37,813 nucleotides of DNA from Gammaproteobacteria bacterium (GTDB taxonomy: Bacteria > Pseudomonadota > Gammaproteobacteria > Arenicellales > Poriferihabitantaceae): positions 1-37,813 of the forward strand of contig JALCBG010000020.1 in the NCBI GenBank assembly GCA_028066695.1, given 5' to 3'. The notes beneath the pieces were generated by a model, which did no database searches, had not been told where the DNA came from, and saw nothing but the letters and a program-made list of their open reading frames with translations. Positions 28,159 to 37,813 of the stretch are shown here, in pieces. The position numbers and the translations under genes are program-made. Positions within the stretch are counted from its first letter, which is position 1; every line of letters begins with the position of its first letter.

Positions 28159-29802
28159 ATGTCCATTCAACTGAGTCCTTCTGAAATCAGCGAACTGATC
28201 AAAGCGCGCATCGCAAACTTTGAAGCCGACAGCGAGGCGCGCACCGAAGGCAGCATCGTCATGCTTACCGACGGCATCGCGCGCATTCACGGCCTGTCCG
28301 ACGCCATGCAGGGCGAGATGCTGGAATTCCCCGACAACACTTTCGGCCTGGCGCTGAACCTTGAGCAGGATTCGGTCGGCGCGGTGGTGCTCGGCGAATA
28401 CAAGCACCTGTCCGAGGGCGACACGGTGAAATGCACCGGCCGCATTTTGGAAGTGCCGACCGGCGAGGGCCTGCTCGGGCGCGTGGTGGACGCGCTCGGC
28501 CGGCCGCTGGACGGCAAGGGCGAAATCAAATACGACGGCGTCTCGCCGATTGAAAAAGTCGCGCCCGGCGTCATCGCGCGCAAGTCGGTGGACCAGCCGG
28601 TGCAAATCGGGCTGAAATCCATTGACGCGATGGTGCCGATCGGCCGCGGGCAGCGCGAACTGATCATCGGCGACCGCCAGACCGGCAAGACCGCGGTCGC
28701 CGTGGACGCCATCATCAACCAGCGCGGCACCGGCATCAAATGCATCTATGTCGCGGTCGGGCAAAAAGCCTCCAGCATCGCCGCGGTCACGCGCAAACTG
28801 GAGGAGCACGGCGCGATGGAGCACACCATCGTGGTCGCCGCCTCGGCCTCCAGTTCGGCTTCGGAGCAGTTCATCGCGCCGTATGCCGGCTGCACCATGG
28901 GCGAATACTTCCGCGACCGCGGCGAGGACGCGCTGATCATCTACGACGACCTGACCAAGCAGGCCTGGGCCTACCGCCAGATTTCGCTGCTGCTGCGCCG
29001 CCCGCCGGGGCGCGAGGCCTATCCCGGCGATGTTTTCTATCTGCACTCGCGCCTGCTGGAGCGCGCCGCGCGCATCAACGAAGAGGCCGTCTCCAAACTC
29101 ACCGGCGGAAAAGTGACCGGCAAGACCGGCTCGCTGACCGCGCTGCCGATCATTGAAACGCAGGCCGGCGACGTGTCGGCGTTCGTGCCGACCAATGTCA
29201 TCTCCATCACCGACGGGCAGATTTTTTTGGAGACCGGCCTGTTCAACTCCGGCGTGCGCCCGGCGATCAACGCCGGCCTCTCGGTGTCGCGCGTCGGCGG
29301 CGCGGCGCAGACGCCGATCATCAAAAAACTCGGCGGCGGCATTCGCCTGGCGCTGGCGCAATACCGCGAGTTGGCGGCGTTCTCGCAGTTCGCCTCGGAC
29401 TTGGACGAAGCCACGCGCAAACAACTGGAGCGCGGCGAGCGCGTGATGGAGGTGATGAAGCAGCCGCAATACCAGCCGATGTCGGTCGCCGAAATGGCGC
29501 TGTCGCTGTTCGCGGCAAACGAGGGTTTTCTCGACGATGTTGATGTCGGCCGGGTGGTCGCGTTTGAAGAGGCGATGCAGGCGCATGTCAAATCGGCGCA
29601 CGCCGCGCTGATCGAGGAAATCAACCGCGACTGCGAATACAACGACGAAGTCGCCGCCAAACTGAAAGCCGCGCTGGAAGATTTCAAAAAAAGCGGCGGC
29701 TGGCAGGCCGCGCCGGCAAAAAGCGCGGACAAAAAGTCCGGCGAAAAGTCCGGTGAAAAAGCCGCGCCGGAAAAAACTTCCGGAGAAAAAAGCGCATCGT
29801 GA
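28159..29802 (+). CDS. atpA: ATP synthase F1 subunit alpha, with an extended charged C-terminus
   Basis: A 547-residue non-catalytic nucleotide-binding subunit. The P-loop GDRQTGKT is at about 171-178, the arginine-finger region is [10 protein letters not shown], and the N-terminus [18 protein letters not shown] is standard. It is about 34 residues longer than the E. coli protein (513). The extra tail after GGWQ is low-complexity Lys/Ser/Glu/Ala with repeats of KSGEK. The start at 28159 gives the normal N-terminus. Its stop overlaps the GTG of the following beta-barrel gene, where atpG would be expected. Confidence 0.97.
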   Translation: MSIQLSPSEISELIKARIANFEADSEARTEGSIVMLTDGIARIHGLSDAMQGEMLEFPDNTFGLALNLEQDSVGAVVLGEYKHLSEGDTVKCTGRILEVPTGEGLLGRVVDALGRPLDGKGEIKYDGVSPIEKVAPGVIARKSVDQPVQIGLKSIDAMVPIGRGQRELIIGDRQTGKTAVAVDAIINQRGTGIKCIYVAVGQKASSIAAVTRKLEEHGAMEHTIVVAASASSSASEQFIAPYAGCTMGEYFRDRGEDALIIYDDLTKQAWAYRQISLLLRRPPGREAYPGDVFYLHSRLLERAARINEEAVSKLTGGKVTGKTGSLTALPIIETQAGDVSAFVPTNVISITDGQIFLETGLFNSGVRPAINAGLSVSRVGGAAQTPIIKKLGGGIRLALAQYRELAAFSQFASDLDEATRKQLERGERVMEVMKQPQYQPMSVAEMALSLFAANEGFLDDVDVGRVVAFEEAMQAHVKSAHAALIEEINRDCEYNDEVAAKLKAALEDFKKSGGWQAAPAKSADKKSGEKSGEKAAPEKTSGEKSAS

Positions 29803-30524
29803 AACCCGCGGCGACTTTTCACTTTCCGCTTAACTTTTTGCGCGCATGCATATTCGCCGCGCTTTTTGCGCTTTGCGGCCAGGCCGCGGCGCAGGAACGG
29901 GGCGCGAGCATCGCCGCGCGCGCCGGCACGCTCGGGCATGGCCTGGAATTGAAATTTCCGCTGAGCCAAAAAATCAATCTGCGGCTGGCCGCAAACCGCT
30001 TTGAAAAAACCTATGACAAAACCTCGGCCGGCGGCACGGTGAAAGGCGACTACACCGCCACACTGGACATGAACACCGACGGCGCCATCTTTGACTGGCA
30101 TCCCGGCGGCGGCGGTTTCCGCTTCAGTTTCGGCGCGTTTTCCAACGGCAACAAACTCACCGCGGAAACCACGGGCAGCGAAATCACCCTCAACGACAAC
30201 ACCTACACCGGCGACGCCAACTTGTCGCTGGAATTTGAATCCACCTCGCCCTACTTCGGCATCGGCTGGAGCAGCCACACCGACAGCGGACTGAGTTTGG
30301 ATTTTGAACTCGGCGCGATGTTTCAGACTCCGATTTTGCGCGTGGATGGCACCGGCACAATCCGCGGCTCTTCCTGCCCGTTCAGCGTCAATGAAAAAAG
30401 CGTCGCCGATGTCTGCAACAATGGCGCCGCTTTGAAAGCCGACCTGGAAGCCGAGCACAAAAGGCTGGTGGAAGATCTGGAAGTCCATCCGGTGCTGTCC
30501 ATCGGTTTGCAGTTGCGTTTTTGA
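29799..30524 (+). CDS. Predicted outer-membrane beta-barrel protein, inside the atp operon
   Basis: A 241-residue protein. A signal peptide (hydrophobic stretch [19 protein letters not shown], cleavage near residue 32) is followed by alternating polar/hydrophobic strands such as [34 protein letters not shown] and [10 protein letters not shown]. It ends in LQLRF; a terminal aromatic residue is the mark of barrels inserted by Bam. Two cysteines (SSCPF, DVCNN) may form a disulfide. I do not recognise a specific family. It overlaps atpA by 4 bp (GTGA), so it is probably translated from the ATP synthase mRNA, which is unusual. Composition is host-like with no TCGA, so it may have been here for long. 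Confidence 0.7.
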   Translation: MKPAATFHFPLNFLRACIFAALFALCGQAAAQERGASIAARAGTLGHGLELKFPLSQKINLRLAANRFEKTYDKTSAGGTVKGDYTATLDMNTDGAIFDWHPGGGGFRFSFGAFSNGNKLTAETTGSEITLNDNTYTGDANLSLEFESTSPYFGIGWSSHTDSGLSLDFELGAMFQTPILRVDGTGTIRGSSCPFSVNEKSVADVCNNGAALKADLEAEHKRLVEDLEVHPVLSIGLQLRF

Positions 30525-30646
30525 GCGGGCACGGCGGGCGAAATATGCGGGAGAGTTCGGCTGGCGCAGTATTCTGTATTGAAAAACCCCGCAAATTCCC
30601 CATTTATTGGCCGCCGACAACCCCGCGCCAAAAGCCTCTCCCGTGC

Positions 30647-30677
30647 TACACTATCCCCCCGACACCCATCCCGGAGG
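30647..30677 (+). promoter_or_regulatory. Promoter and Shine-Dalgarno of the zeta toxin-antitoxin pair
   Basis: TACACT (30647-30652) is a plausible -10. A GGAGG (30673-30677) follows, 6 nt before the ATG of the small first gene at 30684. The leader would be about 25 nt. This gives the module its own promoter inside the atp operon. The 30525-30646 stretch holds no gene that I can see. Confidence 0.5.
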
Positions 30678-30683
30678 TCTCCA

Positions 30684-30884
30684 ATGAACTGGTTTTCACG
30701 CAAAAAGCCCTCAGAGGACAGCGCATTGTCAGAATTCATGCGCAATGCGCCCGCCCGCGAGCAAAAACGCGTGTTCAAAAAAGTCATCGAACAGTCCATC
30801 GCCGAGCAGCGCAAGGTCATCGAGAAATCGGAAGCGCTTGCGGCAGCAGGCGGACATGCGCGGATGACCGCCGATTCGTCGTAA
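30684..30884 (+). CDS. Small protein, putative antitoxin of the zeta toxin
   Basis: A 66-residue charged helical protein (SALSEFMRNAPAREQKRVFK, then KVIEQSIAEQRKVIEKSEAL) directly ahead of a zeta-type toxin gene and ending 2 nt before it. Small helical proteins with a similar 'F-(I/M)-R-x-A...K-K/R-V' pattern precede zeta toxins in other genomes, as far as I recall. It is not similar to the classical epsilon or PezA antitoxin. It has a strong ribosome binding site. The antitoxin role rests mainly on gene order. Confidence 0.65.
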   Translation: MNWFSRKKPSEDSALSEFMRNAPAREQKRVFKKVIEQSIAEQRKVIEKSEALAAAGGHARMTADSS

Positions 30885-30886
30885 GC

Positions 30887-31606
30887 ATGGCGGACGACGA
30901 ATCGGCGACGCGCGCGCGGGCGGATGACTTTGCCCGATCGAACGCCAAGAAGATTGCCGCGAAATGCCTGGAGGGATTCGAAGCCGAAAAAAATCCCATT
31001 TCGATGTTTATGGCCGGCTCGCCGGGAGCGGGTAAAACCGAAACTTCCATGGAATTGCTGCGGAGTGTCGGCAAAACTTTGCGAATAGACGCCGATGAAT
31101 TGCGCGGACGTTTTACCGAATGCGGTTACGATGGCACGAATTCGCATCTATTTCAGAAAGCCGCGAGCAAATTGGTGCATGCGATCCACGACCGCGCCCT
31201 GGACAAGAAAGTCAGTTTTCTGCTGGATGGCACATTTTCAGATGAAAGCATGGGGCGTTTGAACATAGAACGCTCTTTGAAGCGGAACCGGGGTGTATTT
31301 GTTATTTTCGTCTACCAGCCACCGCAAATCGCATGGGATTTTGTATTGCGCCGCGAGCTGGTTGAGGGACGGCGCATCCGCGCGCAAGATTTTGCGCAAA
31401 AATTTTGTGCGTCGCAGGCGGTCGTGAACAAAATGAAAGCGGAGTTTGGAAAACAAATCAGACTGACGCTAATTATCAAGGACATCGGCAACGACGGCAA
31501 CCAGTTCTACCGAAAAAGTATCGAGCGAATCGGCGACCACATTCCTGAGCGGTATAATGAGCAGGAAATACTGGAATTGATTGAAAAATCACCCGCCGTT
31601 GTCTGA
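30887..31606 (+). CDS. Zeta-family toxin (UDP-sugar/P-loop kinase type)
   Basis: A 239-residue P-loop kinase. The Walker A is [13 protein letters not shown] (GSPGAGKT, 44-51), followed by IDADELR (67-73, catalytic-base region of zeta kinases), FLLDGTF (111-117) and a basic lid region with RRELVEGRR (155-163). Zeta toxins phosphorylate UDP-N-acetylglucosamine and so poison cell-wall synthesis; whether this branch does so is not known. The start follows the small gene by 2 nt. Lower GC and three TCGA sites contrast with atpA and atpG on either side, so it was probably inserted into the ATP synthase operon. Confidence 0.85.
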   Translation: MADDESATRARADDFARSNAKKIAAKCLEGFEAEKNPISMFMAGSPGAGKTETSMELLRSVGKTLRIDADELRGRFTECGYDGTNSHLFQKAASKLVHAIHDRALDKKVSFLLDGTFSDESMGRLNIERSLKRNRGVFVIFVYQPPQIAWDFVLRRELVEGRRIRAQDFAQKFCASQAVVNKMKAEFGKQIRLTLIIKDIGNDGNQFYRKSIERIGDHIPERYNEQEILELIEKSPAVV

Positions 31607-31613
31607 CGCACTG

Positions 31614-31622
31614 TGTTACAAT
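31614..31622 (+). promoter_or_regulatory. Extended -10 promoter for atpG
   Basis: TGTTACAAT forms an extended -10 (TG-T-TACAAT) 8-16 nt after the toxin stop codon and about 37 nt before the atpG ATG. It would restore transcription of the gamma subunit downstream of the inserted toxin module. No -35 is needed for this type, and none is clear. Confidence 0.5.
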
Positions 31623-31658
31623 CCGCGCAATCCTGACCCACCCGCACCGAAAAACGAA

Positions 31659-32552
31659 ATGCCCGGCGCAAAAGAAATCCGCACGCAGATCACCAGCATC
31701 GGCAGCACGCGCAAGATCACCAAGGCGATGGAGATGGTCGCGGCCAGCAAGATGCGGCGCGCGCAGGAGCGCATGCGCGAGGCGCAGCCGTATGCGCGCA
31801 AAATGCGCAATGTGGTCGCGCATCTGGCGCGCGCGCACGCCGAATACAAGCACCCCTACGCGCAGGAGCGCGAAGCCAAAGCGGTCGGCTTCATCGTCGT
31901 CTCCAGCGACCGCGGACTGTGCGGCGGACTCAATGTCAACCTGTTTCGCAAAGCCGTGCAGGCCATGTCCGAATGGGACGGGCGCGGCGCGGCCGTGCAT
32001 GTCTCGGTCATCGGCAAAAAAGCGAGCGCGTTTTTCAACCGCTTCAACGCCAACATCGTCTCGGAGGCGGTCGGCCTCGGAGACGCGCCGCAACTGCATG
32101 AACTGGTCGGCGCGGTCAAGGTGCCGATGGACGCATACGCCGAAGGCAAAATCGACCGGCTGTTCGTCGCCAGCAACCAGTTCGTCAACACCATGACGCA
32201 GCGCCCGGTCATTGAGCAGTTGCTGCCGATCGCCCCGGCCGAAGACGGAAGCGGCGAAGACGGCGAAAAAGCGCCCGGTGAATCGCTGGCGCACCACTGG
32301 GACTACATTTACGAGCCCGACGCCAAACCGGTCATTGATACGCTGATGTCGCGCTACATTGAATCGCTGATCTACCAGGAAGTCGCGGAGAACAACGCCT
32401 GCGAACAGGCCGCGCGCATGGTGGCGATGCAGTCGGCCACCGACAACGCCGGCAAACTGATAGACGAACTGCAGTTGGTCTACAACAAAGCGCGGCAGGC
32501 GGCGATCACGCAGGAGTTGTCGGAGATTGTCGGGGGGGCGGCGGCGGTTTGA
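31659..32552 (+). CDS. atpG: ATP synthase F1 subunit gamma
   Basis: A 297-residue central rotor-shaft protein. The N-terminal helix [20 protein letters not shown] continues into [15 protein letters not shown]. The middle [15 protein letters not shown] is the family signature, and the C-terminal helix has [31 protein letters not shown]. The length is slightly above the E. coli subunit (287); the extra residues form an acidic insertion ([17 protein letters not shown]). It is separated from atpA by about 1.86 kb and from atpD by about 0.96 kb of unrelated genes. Confidence 0.96.
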   Translation: MPGAKEIRTQITSIGSTRKITKAMEMVAASKMRRAQERMREAQPYARKMRNVVAHLARAHAEYKHPYAQEREAKAVGFIVVSSDRGLCGGLNVNLFRKAVQAMSEWDGRGAAVHVSVIGKKASAFFNRFNANIVSEAVGLGDAPQLHELVGAVKVPMDAYAEGKIDRLFVASNQFVNTMTQRPVIEQLLPIAPAEDGSGEDGEKAPGESLAHHWDYIYEPDAKPVIDTLMSRYIESLIYQEVAENNACEQAARMVAMQSATDNAGKLIDELQLVYNKARQAAITQELSEIVGGAAAV

Positions 32553-32557
32553 ACGCG

Positions 32558-32586
32558 TTGCGGTGCACATACTTTTCCTATATAAT
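32558..32586 (+). promoter_or_regulatory. Near-consensus promoter of the two-gene membrane cassette
   Basis: TTGCGG (32558-32563), a 17-bp spacer and TATAAT (32581-32586) form the best -35/-10 pair in the window, starting 5 bp after the atpG stop codon. The ~65-nt leader holds a hairpin with GCCCAT pairing with GTGGGC (about 32607-32630). The promoter would also help transcription of atpD and atpC. Confidence 0.65.
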
Positions 32587-32657
32587 CCGAGCTGCCGCGC
32601 AAACGGCCCATAGGCTTGGTGCCCGTGGGCGTCTCCCTACCCAGTTGGCGATAATTT

Positions 32658-32893
32658 ATGGAACATCTCACACATCTACTGGAAACATTTGGCGAAGTGA
32701 ATGGGTTGCTGATAATCGGCATCCTTTCTCTGTTTTTGTTGGTGCGGAAATTGAATAAACGCATCCACAAGCAACATGACGATCAACTTGCTGACAAACA
32801 GCAAGAAATCGAGCGACTGGCGAAAGAGAACCATGAGTATCGGGACCGTTTTTTGGCTATACTTGACAAAAGGTTTTCAGACGAGACAGATCG

Positions 32894-32897
<4 letters not shown>
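32658..32897 (+). CDS. Small membrane protein with coiled coil, unknown function
   Basis: A 79-residue protein that I do not recognise. It has a single N-terminal membrane helix (VNGLLIIGILSLFLLVRKL, about 14-32) and then a charged heptad-like helix (about 38-75, KQQEIERLAKENHEYRDRF). The positive residues after the helix (RKLNKRIHK) suggest the tail is cytoplasmic. It overlaps the next gene by 4 bp (ATGA), so the two products are probably made together. No ribosome binding site is obvious before the ATG. GC is lower than in atpG and atpD. Confidence 0.65.
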
Positions 32898-34893
<1,996 letters not shown>

Positions 34894-34899
34894 TTTGCC

Positions 34900-35319
34900 G
34901 TGTCGGTCATCCGCGTTGAAATCGTCAGCGCCGAACAGGAAATCTGGTCCGGCGAAGGCGCGATGGTGTTCGCCCCCGGCGAATCCGGCGAACTCGGCAT
35001 CGCGCCCCGCCACACGCCGCTGCTCACCCGCCTGAAACCCGGCGATGTCCGCGTGCAGCAGGAGAACGGCGAGGAGCAGTTTTTCTTCATCACCGGCGGC
35101 CTGCTGGAAGTGCAGCCGCATGTGGTGACCATTCTTTCCGACACCGCGATTCGCGCCGCCGACCTGGACCAGGCGGCCGCCGAAGAATCGCGCCGCCGCG
35201 CGCAGGAAGCGATGCGCGACAAGGGCACCGAGATGGAATACGCGCAGGCCAAAGCCGAACTCGCCAGCGCCATGGCGCAGTTGCGCGCGATTGAAAAACT
35301 GCGAAAGGTAAAAGGCTAG
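34900..35319 (+). CDS. atpC: ATP synthase F1 subunit epsilon
   Basis: A 139-residue rotor subunit that can inhibit ATP hydrolysis. The N-terminal beta-sandwich has [20 protein letters not shown] and [21 protein letters not shown]. The C-terminal two helices ([37 protein letters not shown]) are complete. The start is GTG. It closes the operon; htpX begins 4 nt later. Confidence 0.95.
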   Translation: MSVIRVEIVSAEQEIWSGEGAMVFAPGESGELGIAPRHTPLLTRLKPGDVRVQQENGEEQFFFITGGLLEVQPHVVTILSDTAIRAADLDQAAAEESRRRAQEAMRDKGTEMEYAQAKAELASAMAQLRAIEKLRKVKG

Positions 35320-35323
35320 GCGC

Positions 35324-36208
35324 GTGCAGCGGATTTTTCTGTTCCTCGCGACCAACATCGCGGTGCTGGTGGTGTTCGGTTTCGTGCTGCGGTTGTTCGG
35401 CGTCAACAGTTTGCTGGACGCGCAGGGAGTCAATCTGGATTACAACGCGCTGTTGATTTACGCGGCCGCGCTCGGCTTCAGCGGCGCGCTGGTTTCGCTG
35501 GCGCTTTCCAAATGGACCGCCAAGCGCCTGACCGGCGCGCGCGTGATTGAAAACGCGCGCACCGACGAGGAGCGCTGGCTGGTGGAAACGGTCGCGCGGC
35601 AGGCAAAGCAGGCCGGCATCGGCATGCCCGAAGTCGCGGTCTACGACGCGCCCGACATGAACGCCTTCGCCACCGGCGCGCGCCGCAACCGCGCGCTGGT
35701 CGCGGTCAGCACCGGCCTTTTGCGGAAGATGCAAAAAAACGAAGTGGAAGCGGTGCTCGCGCACGAGGTTTCGCATGTCGCCAACGGCGACATGATCACG
35801 CTCGCGCTGATACAGGGCGTCATCAACACTTTCGTCATCGTGCTGTCGCGCATCATCGGGCACTTGGTCGACCGCCTGATATTAAAAAACCAGCGCGGGC
35901 ACGGCCCCGGTTTTTGGATCACCGCGATCATCGCCGAACTGGTGCTGGCGGTGCTGGCGAGCGTCATCGTCATGTGGTTCAGCCGCCGCCGCGAATTCCG
36001 CGCCGACGCCGGCGGCGCAAACCTGGCCGGCAGCGAAAACATGATCGCCGCCCTGCAGCGCCTAAAAACCGCGGTGCGCGAACCGCACCTGCCCGACCAA
36101 ATGGCCGCATTCGGCATCTCGGGAATGCTGGGGAGCGGCGTCAAGAAACTGTTCATGACCCACCCGCCGCTGGACGCGCGAATTGCGGCGTTGCGGGGGC
36201 GGGCGTGA
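35324..36208 (+). CDS. htpX: Membrane zinc metalloprotease HtpX
   Basis: A 294-residue M48 protease of the inner membrane that degrades misfolded membrane proteins. The zinc site is HEVSH (147-151), with the third ligand Glu in [11 protein letters not shown]. Two N-terminal and two central hydrophobic segments are present, and the C-terminus carries [14 protein letters not shown]. The GTG start lies 4 nt after atpC, so it is probably co-transcribed with the ATP synthase, an unusual place for htpX. No CpxR-type site was looked for successfully. Confidence 0.94.
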   Translation: MQRIFLFLATNIAVLVVFGFVLRLFGVNSLLDAQGVNLDYNALLIYAAALGFSGALVSLALSKWTAKRLTGARVIENARTDEERWLVETVARQAKQAGIGMPEVAVYDAPDMNAFATGARRNRALVAVSTGLLRKMQKNEVEAVLAHEVSHVANGDMITLALIQGVINTFVIVLSRIIGHLVDRLILKNQRGHGPGFWITAIIAELVLAVLASVIVMWFSRRREFRADAGGANLAGSENMIAALQRLKTAVREPHLPDQMAAFGISGMLGSGVKKLFMTHPPLDARIAALRGRA

Positions 36209-36224
36209 GCGTCGGTTTTGCGGG

Positions 36225-36256
36225 TATAATCAGCGTATTCGCAACTTCCAAGAGGT
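36225..36256 (+). promoter_or_regulatory. Promoter and ribosome binding site of the Mrr-like gene
   Basis: A perfect TATAAT (36225-36230) lies 33 nt before the ATG at 36264, and AAGAGGTG (about 36250-36257) lies 6 nt before it. The -35 region is a poor match. This separates the gene from htpX. Confidence 0.55.
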
Positions 36257-36263
36257 GTTTTCG

Positions 36264-37124
36264 ATGAAATCGGTTCCCCGCCGCAAAGAATTAATGGTCC
36301 CGGTGATGAGCGCGCTGAACAAACTTGGCGGCTCGGCATCCGTGCGCGAGATAGATGATGAAGTGGTCGAGCAACTTCAAATCCCCGAAAATATCGCCAA
36401 CATCCCCCACCGCAAAACGGGCAATCAAACTCGATTGCGAAGCCGCCTCGGCTGGGCAAGGACGTTTTTGAAGCGTGCGGGGTTTTTGGAAAATCCAAGG
36501 TCTGGTGTTTGGGCAATCAAGCCGGGGCAACAGGAACGGGAGGTTAATCCTGAAGAGATCGAGAGCACTTATCTGAGAAATCTCAGGAGTCAGCGAAAGG
36601 AGGCCGCGCAGAATGACCGGCAAGAACTTGAAGATGAAATTACCCCGGACTCTGAAGATGAATCTTGGCACGATGAACTTTTCACGGTGCTGACGGAAAC
36701 TTTGCGTCCGGATGCTTTTGAGCGTCTGGCAAAGCGGCTACTGCACGAGTGCGGTTTCGTCGAAGTAAAAGTCACCGGAAAAGCCGGTGACGGCGGAATC
36801 GATGGTACCGGCATTGCCAAAGTGAACGAACTGATGAGTTTTCATGTGCTCTTTCAATGCAAACGCTACAAAAATGCGGTCGCGGCCGGCGCAATCCGCG
36901 ATTTTCGCGGCGCCATGTCGGGCCGCACCGACAAGGGTCTTTTTATCACCACATCCACTTTCACGAGAGACGCCCGAAAAGAAGCAACCCGCGATGGTGT
37001 CCCGCCGATTGACTTGATCGACGGCGAACAGCTGATGGAGAAACTGAAAGAGTTTCGCCTCGGCATTGAGGTCGAAACCGTCGAGAAAGTTTCAATCAAC
37101 AAAAACTGGTACCAAAACATCTGA
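36264..37124 (+). CDS. Mrr-family (type IV) restriction endonuclease
   Basis: A 286-residue protein. The N-terminal winged-helix Mrr_N domain (about 1-90: ELMVPVMSALNKLGGSASVR through LGWARTFLKRAGFLENPRSG) is followed by an acidic linker. The C-terminal Mrr_cat nuclease domain (about 145-270) has FERLAKRLL (E153), the metal-binding D180 in GDGGIDGTG and Q198-x-K200 in FQCKRYK, a QxK variant of PD-(D/E)XK, and GLFITTSTFTRDARKEA. Mrr enzymes cut methylated DNA. Eight TCGA sites in 0.86 kb and a lower GC content mark it as acquired. Confidence 0.9.
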   Translation: MKSVPRRKELMVPVMSALNKLGGSASVREIDDEVVEQLQIPENIANIPHRKTGNQTRLRSRLGWARTFLKRAGFLENPRSGVWAIKPGQQEREVNPEEIESTYLRNLRSQRKEAAQNDRQELEDEITPDSEDESWHDELFTVLTETLRPDAFERLAKRLLHECGFVEVKVTGKAGDGGIDGTGIAKVNELMSFHVLFQCKRYKNAVAAGAIRDFRGAMSGRTDKGLFITTSTFTRDARKEATRDGVPPIDLIDGEQLMEKLKEFRLGIEVETVEKVSINKNWYQNI

Positions 37125-37223
37125 CCATCGCACCGGCATGGAGCGCCCGCACACTCCAACCTTCCGCGCAAACGGTGGAACACAGCTCTCCCGTTGCCGC
37201 GCGTCGCGTCCTCTTGCGGCACA

Positions 37224-37754
37224 ATGAAAACCGCGGCCAAAAAATCCAAAAAGCCGGTATCGGCACTGCAAATCGAGCGCCACATTCTCCTGATTCGCGG
37301 CGAGAAAGTCATGCTCGACTCCGACATTGCCGATCTGTATGGCGTGGAAACCAAGACGCTGGTGCAGGCGGTCAAACGCAATATTGAGCGCTTCCCCGCG
37401 GATTTTATGTTCCAACTCAGCCGGGAGGAGTTTGAGATCTTGAGGTCACAATTTGTGACCTCAAACCGCGGCGGGCGGCGTTACGCCCCCTACGCATTCA
37501 CCGAGCAGGGCGTGGCGATGCTCTCCGGCGTGCTGCGCAGCGAGCGCGCGGTGCGGGTTAATGTGGAAATCATGCGCGCTTTTGTGCGGCTGCGGCGGAT
37601 ACTCGCCTCCGACAAAAAACTCGCGCGGCAACTCCGCGATCTGGAGGAGAAATATGACGCGCGCTTCAAACTCGTGTTTGACGCCATCCGCCAATTGATG
37701 CCGCCGCCGGCCGCGAAAAAACGCCCGATCGGCTTCATCTGGAACCGGGACTAG
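37224..37754 (+). CDS. ORF6N-domain (KilA-N-related) DNA-binding protein
   Basis: A 176-residue protein. The ORF6N domain spans about 14-110: [56 protein letters not shown], then [20 protein letters not shown]. The rest is a helical tail with [20 protein letters not shown]. Such proteins come from phages and mobile elements and are thought to bind DNA. The N-terminus is lysine-rich (KTAAKKSKK). There is no visible ribosome binding site. A 25-bp palindrome lies inside the gene (37440-37464). The gap from the Mrr gene (37125-37223) shows nothing recognisable. Confidence 0.88.
   Translation: MKTAAKKSKKPVSALQIERHILLIRGEKVMLDSDIADLYGVETKTLVQAVKRNIERFPADFMFQLSREEFEILRSQFVTSNRGGRRYAPYAFTEQGVAMLSGVLRSERAVRVNVEIMRAFVRLRRILASDKKLARQLRDLEEKYDARFKLVFDAIRQLMPPPAAKKRPIGFIWNRD
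37440..37464. repeat. 25-bp palindrome inside the ORF6N gene
   Basis: TTGAGGTCACAA (37440-37451), a single T, then TTGTGACCTCAA (37453-37464): 12-bp arms without a mismatch. It encodes the segment around LRSQFVTS. It looks like a dimeric protein-binding site, possibly for the ORF6N protein itself. Confidence 0.85.
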
Positions 37755-37758
37755 CGCA

Positions 37759-37813
37759 TCACTCCAAATCCCTCCGCCGCAGCCGCGTCACCAAACTGGA
37801 GGTGTCATACCGC
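37759..37813 (-). CDS. Possible 3' end of a gene entering from the right
   Basis: Read leftwards from the window edge, one frame stays open for 17 codons (RYDTSSLVTRLRRRDLE) and stops at 37761-37759. It ends 4 nt from the convergent ORF6N gene. The stretch is too short to assign a product and could be chance. Confidence 0.3.
   Translation of the reverse strand, partial: RYDTSSLVTRLRRRDLE

Noticed and set aside
32587-32657. A riboswitch in the leader of the two-gene membrane cassette
   Set aside because: There is a short hairpin, but it matches no riboswitch consensus that I know.

Overview
The window looks like chromosome from a GC-rich gammaproteobacterium. The order rsmG-parA-parB-atpI-atpBEFHAGDC, a thiBPQ thiamine transporter under a TPP riboswitch, an ATP-type PEP carboxykinase and an ilvB-ilvN-ilvC block all fit that group. 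An unbroken eight-gene F1Fo operon next to parAB argues against Alphaproteobacteria, where the cluster is usually split. The species cannot be named from the sequence. No rRNA, tRNA or CRISPR array was seen.

Layout. (1) 1-3524 is an accessory region: the tip of a redoxin-like gene, an OLD-like ATPase, a broken copy of the pta 5' end, a DNA-methyltransferase remnant, an AT-rich block of 70-bp repeats and a Fic AMPylase. (2) 3564-7510 is a tight operon pta-dgcA-dgcN-EamA permease that suggests D-glutamate catabolism. (3) 7541-10030 holds a dimethylglycine-dehydrogenase-like flavoprotein. (4) 10051-13728 holds ilvB, a VOC protein, ilvN and ilvC for branched-chain amino acids. (5) 13817-16460 is a type II restriction-modification pair on the minus strand. 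(6) 16492-19856 is thiBPQ with its TPP riboswitch, also minus, divergent from pckA (19936-21561). (7) 21562-22425 is a convergent methyltransferase. (8) 22455-35319 is rsmG-parAB, an amino-acid exporter and the complete ATP synthase operon. That operon is interrupted twice: a beta-barrel protein gene and a zeta-type toxin-antitoxin module lie between atpA and atpG, and an undescribed two-gene membrane cassette lies between atpG and atpD. (9) 35324-37813 carries htpX, an Mrr-type endonuclease, an ORF6N protein and the end of a further gene.

The clearest global pattern is avoidance of the tetranucleotide TCGA in the housekeeping genes. By hand I counted about 12 in roughly 27.5 kb, with codon choice before GA-starting codons shifted to suit (gtg, ttt, att/ata, ctg instead of gtc, ttc, atc, ctc). 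The ATPase, restriction-modification, toxin-antitoxin, two-gene membrane cassette, Mrr and ORF6N genes hold about 38 in roughly 7.3 kb. This marks them as recent arrivals and suggests long exposure of the host lineage to a TCGA-specific pressure. The housekeeping operons are compact, with many 4-bp start/stop overlaps, and several promoters have a clear -10 hexamer, in one case (pta) placed so that the mRNA would be nearly leaderless.
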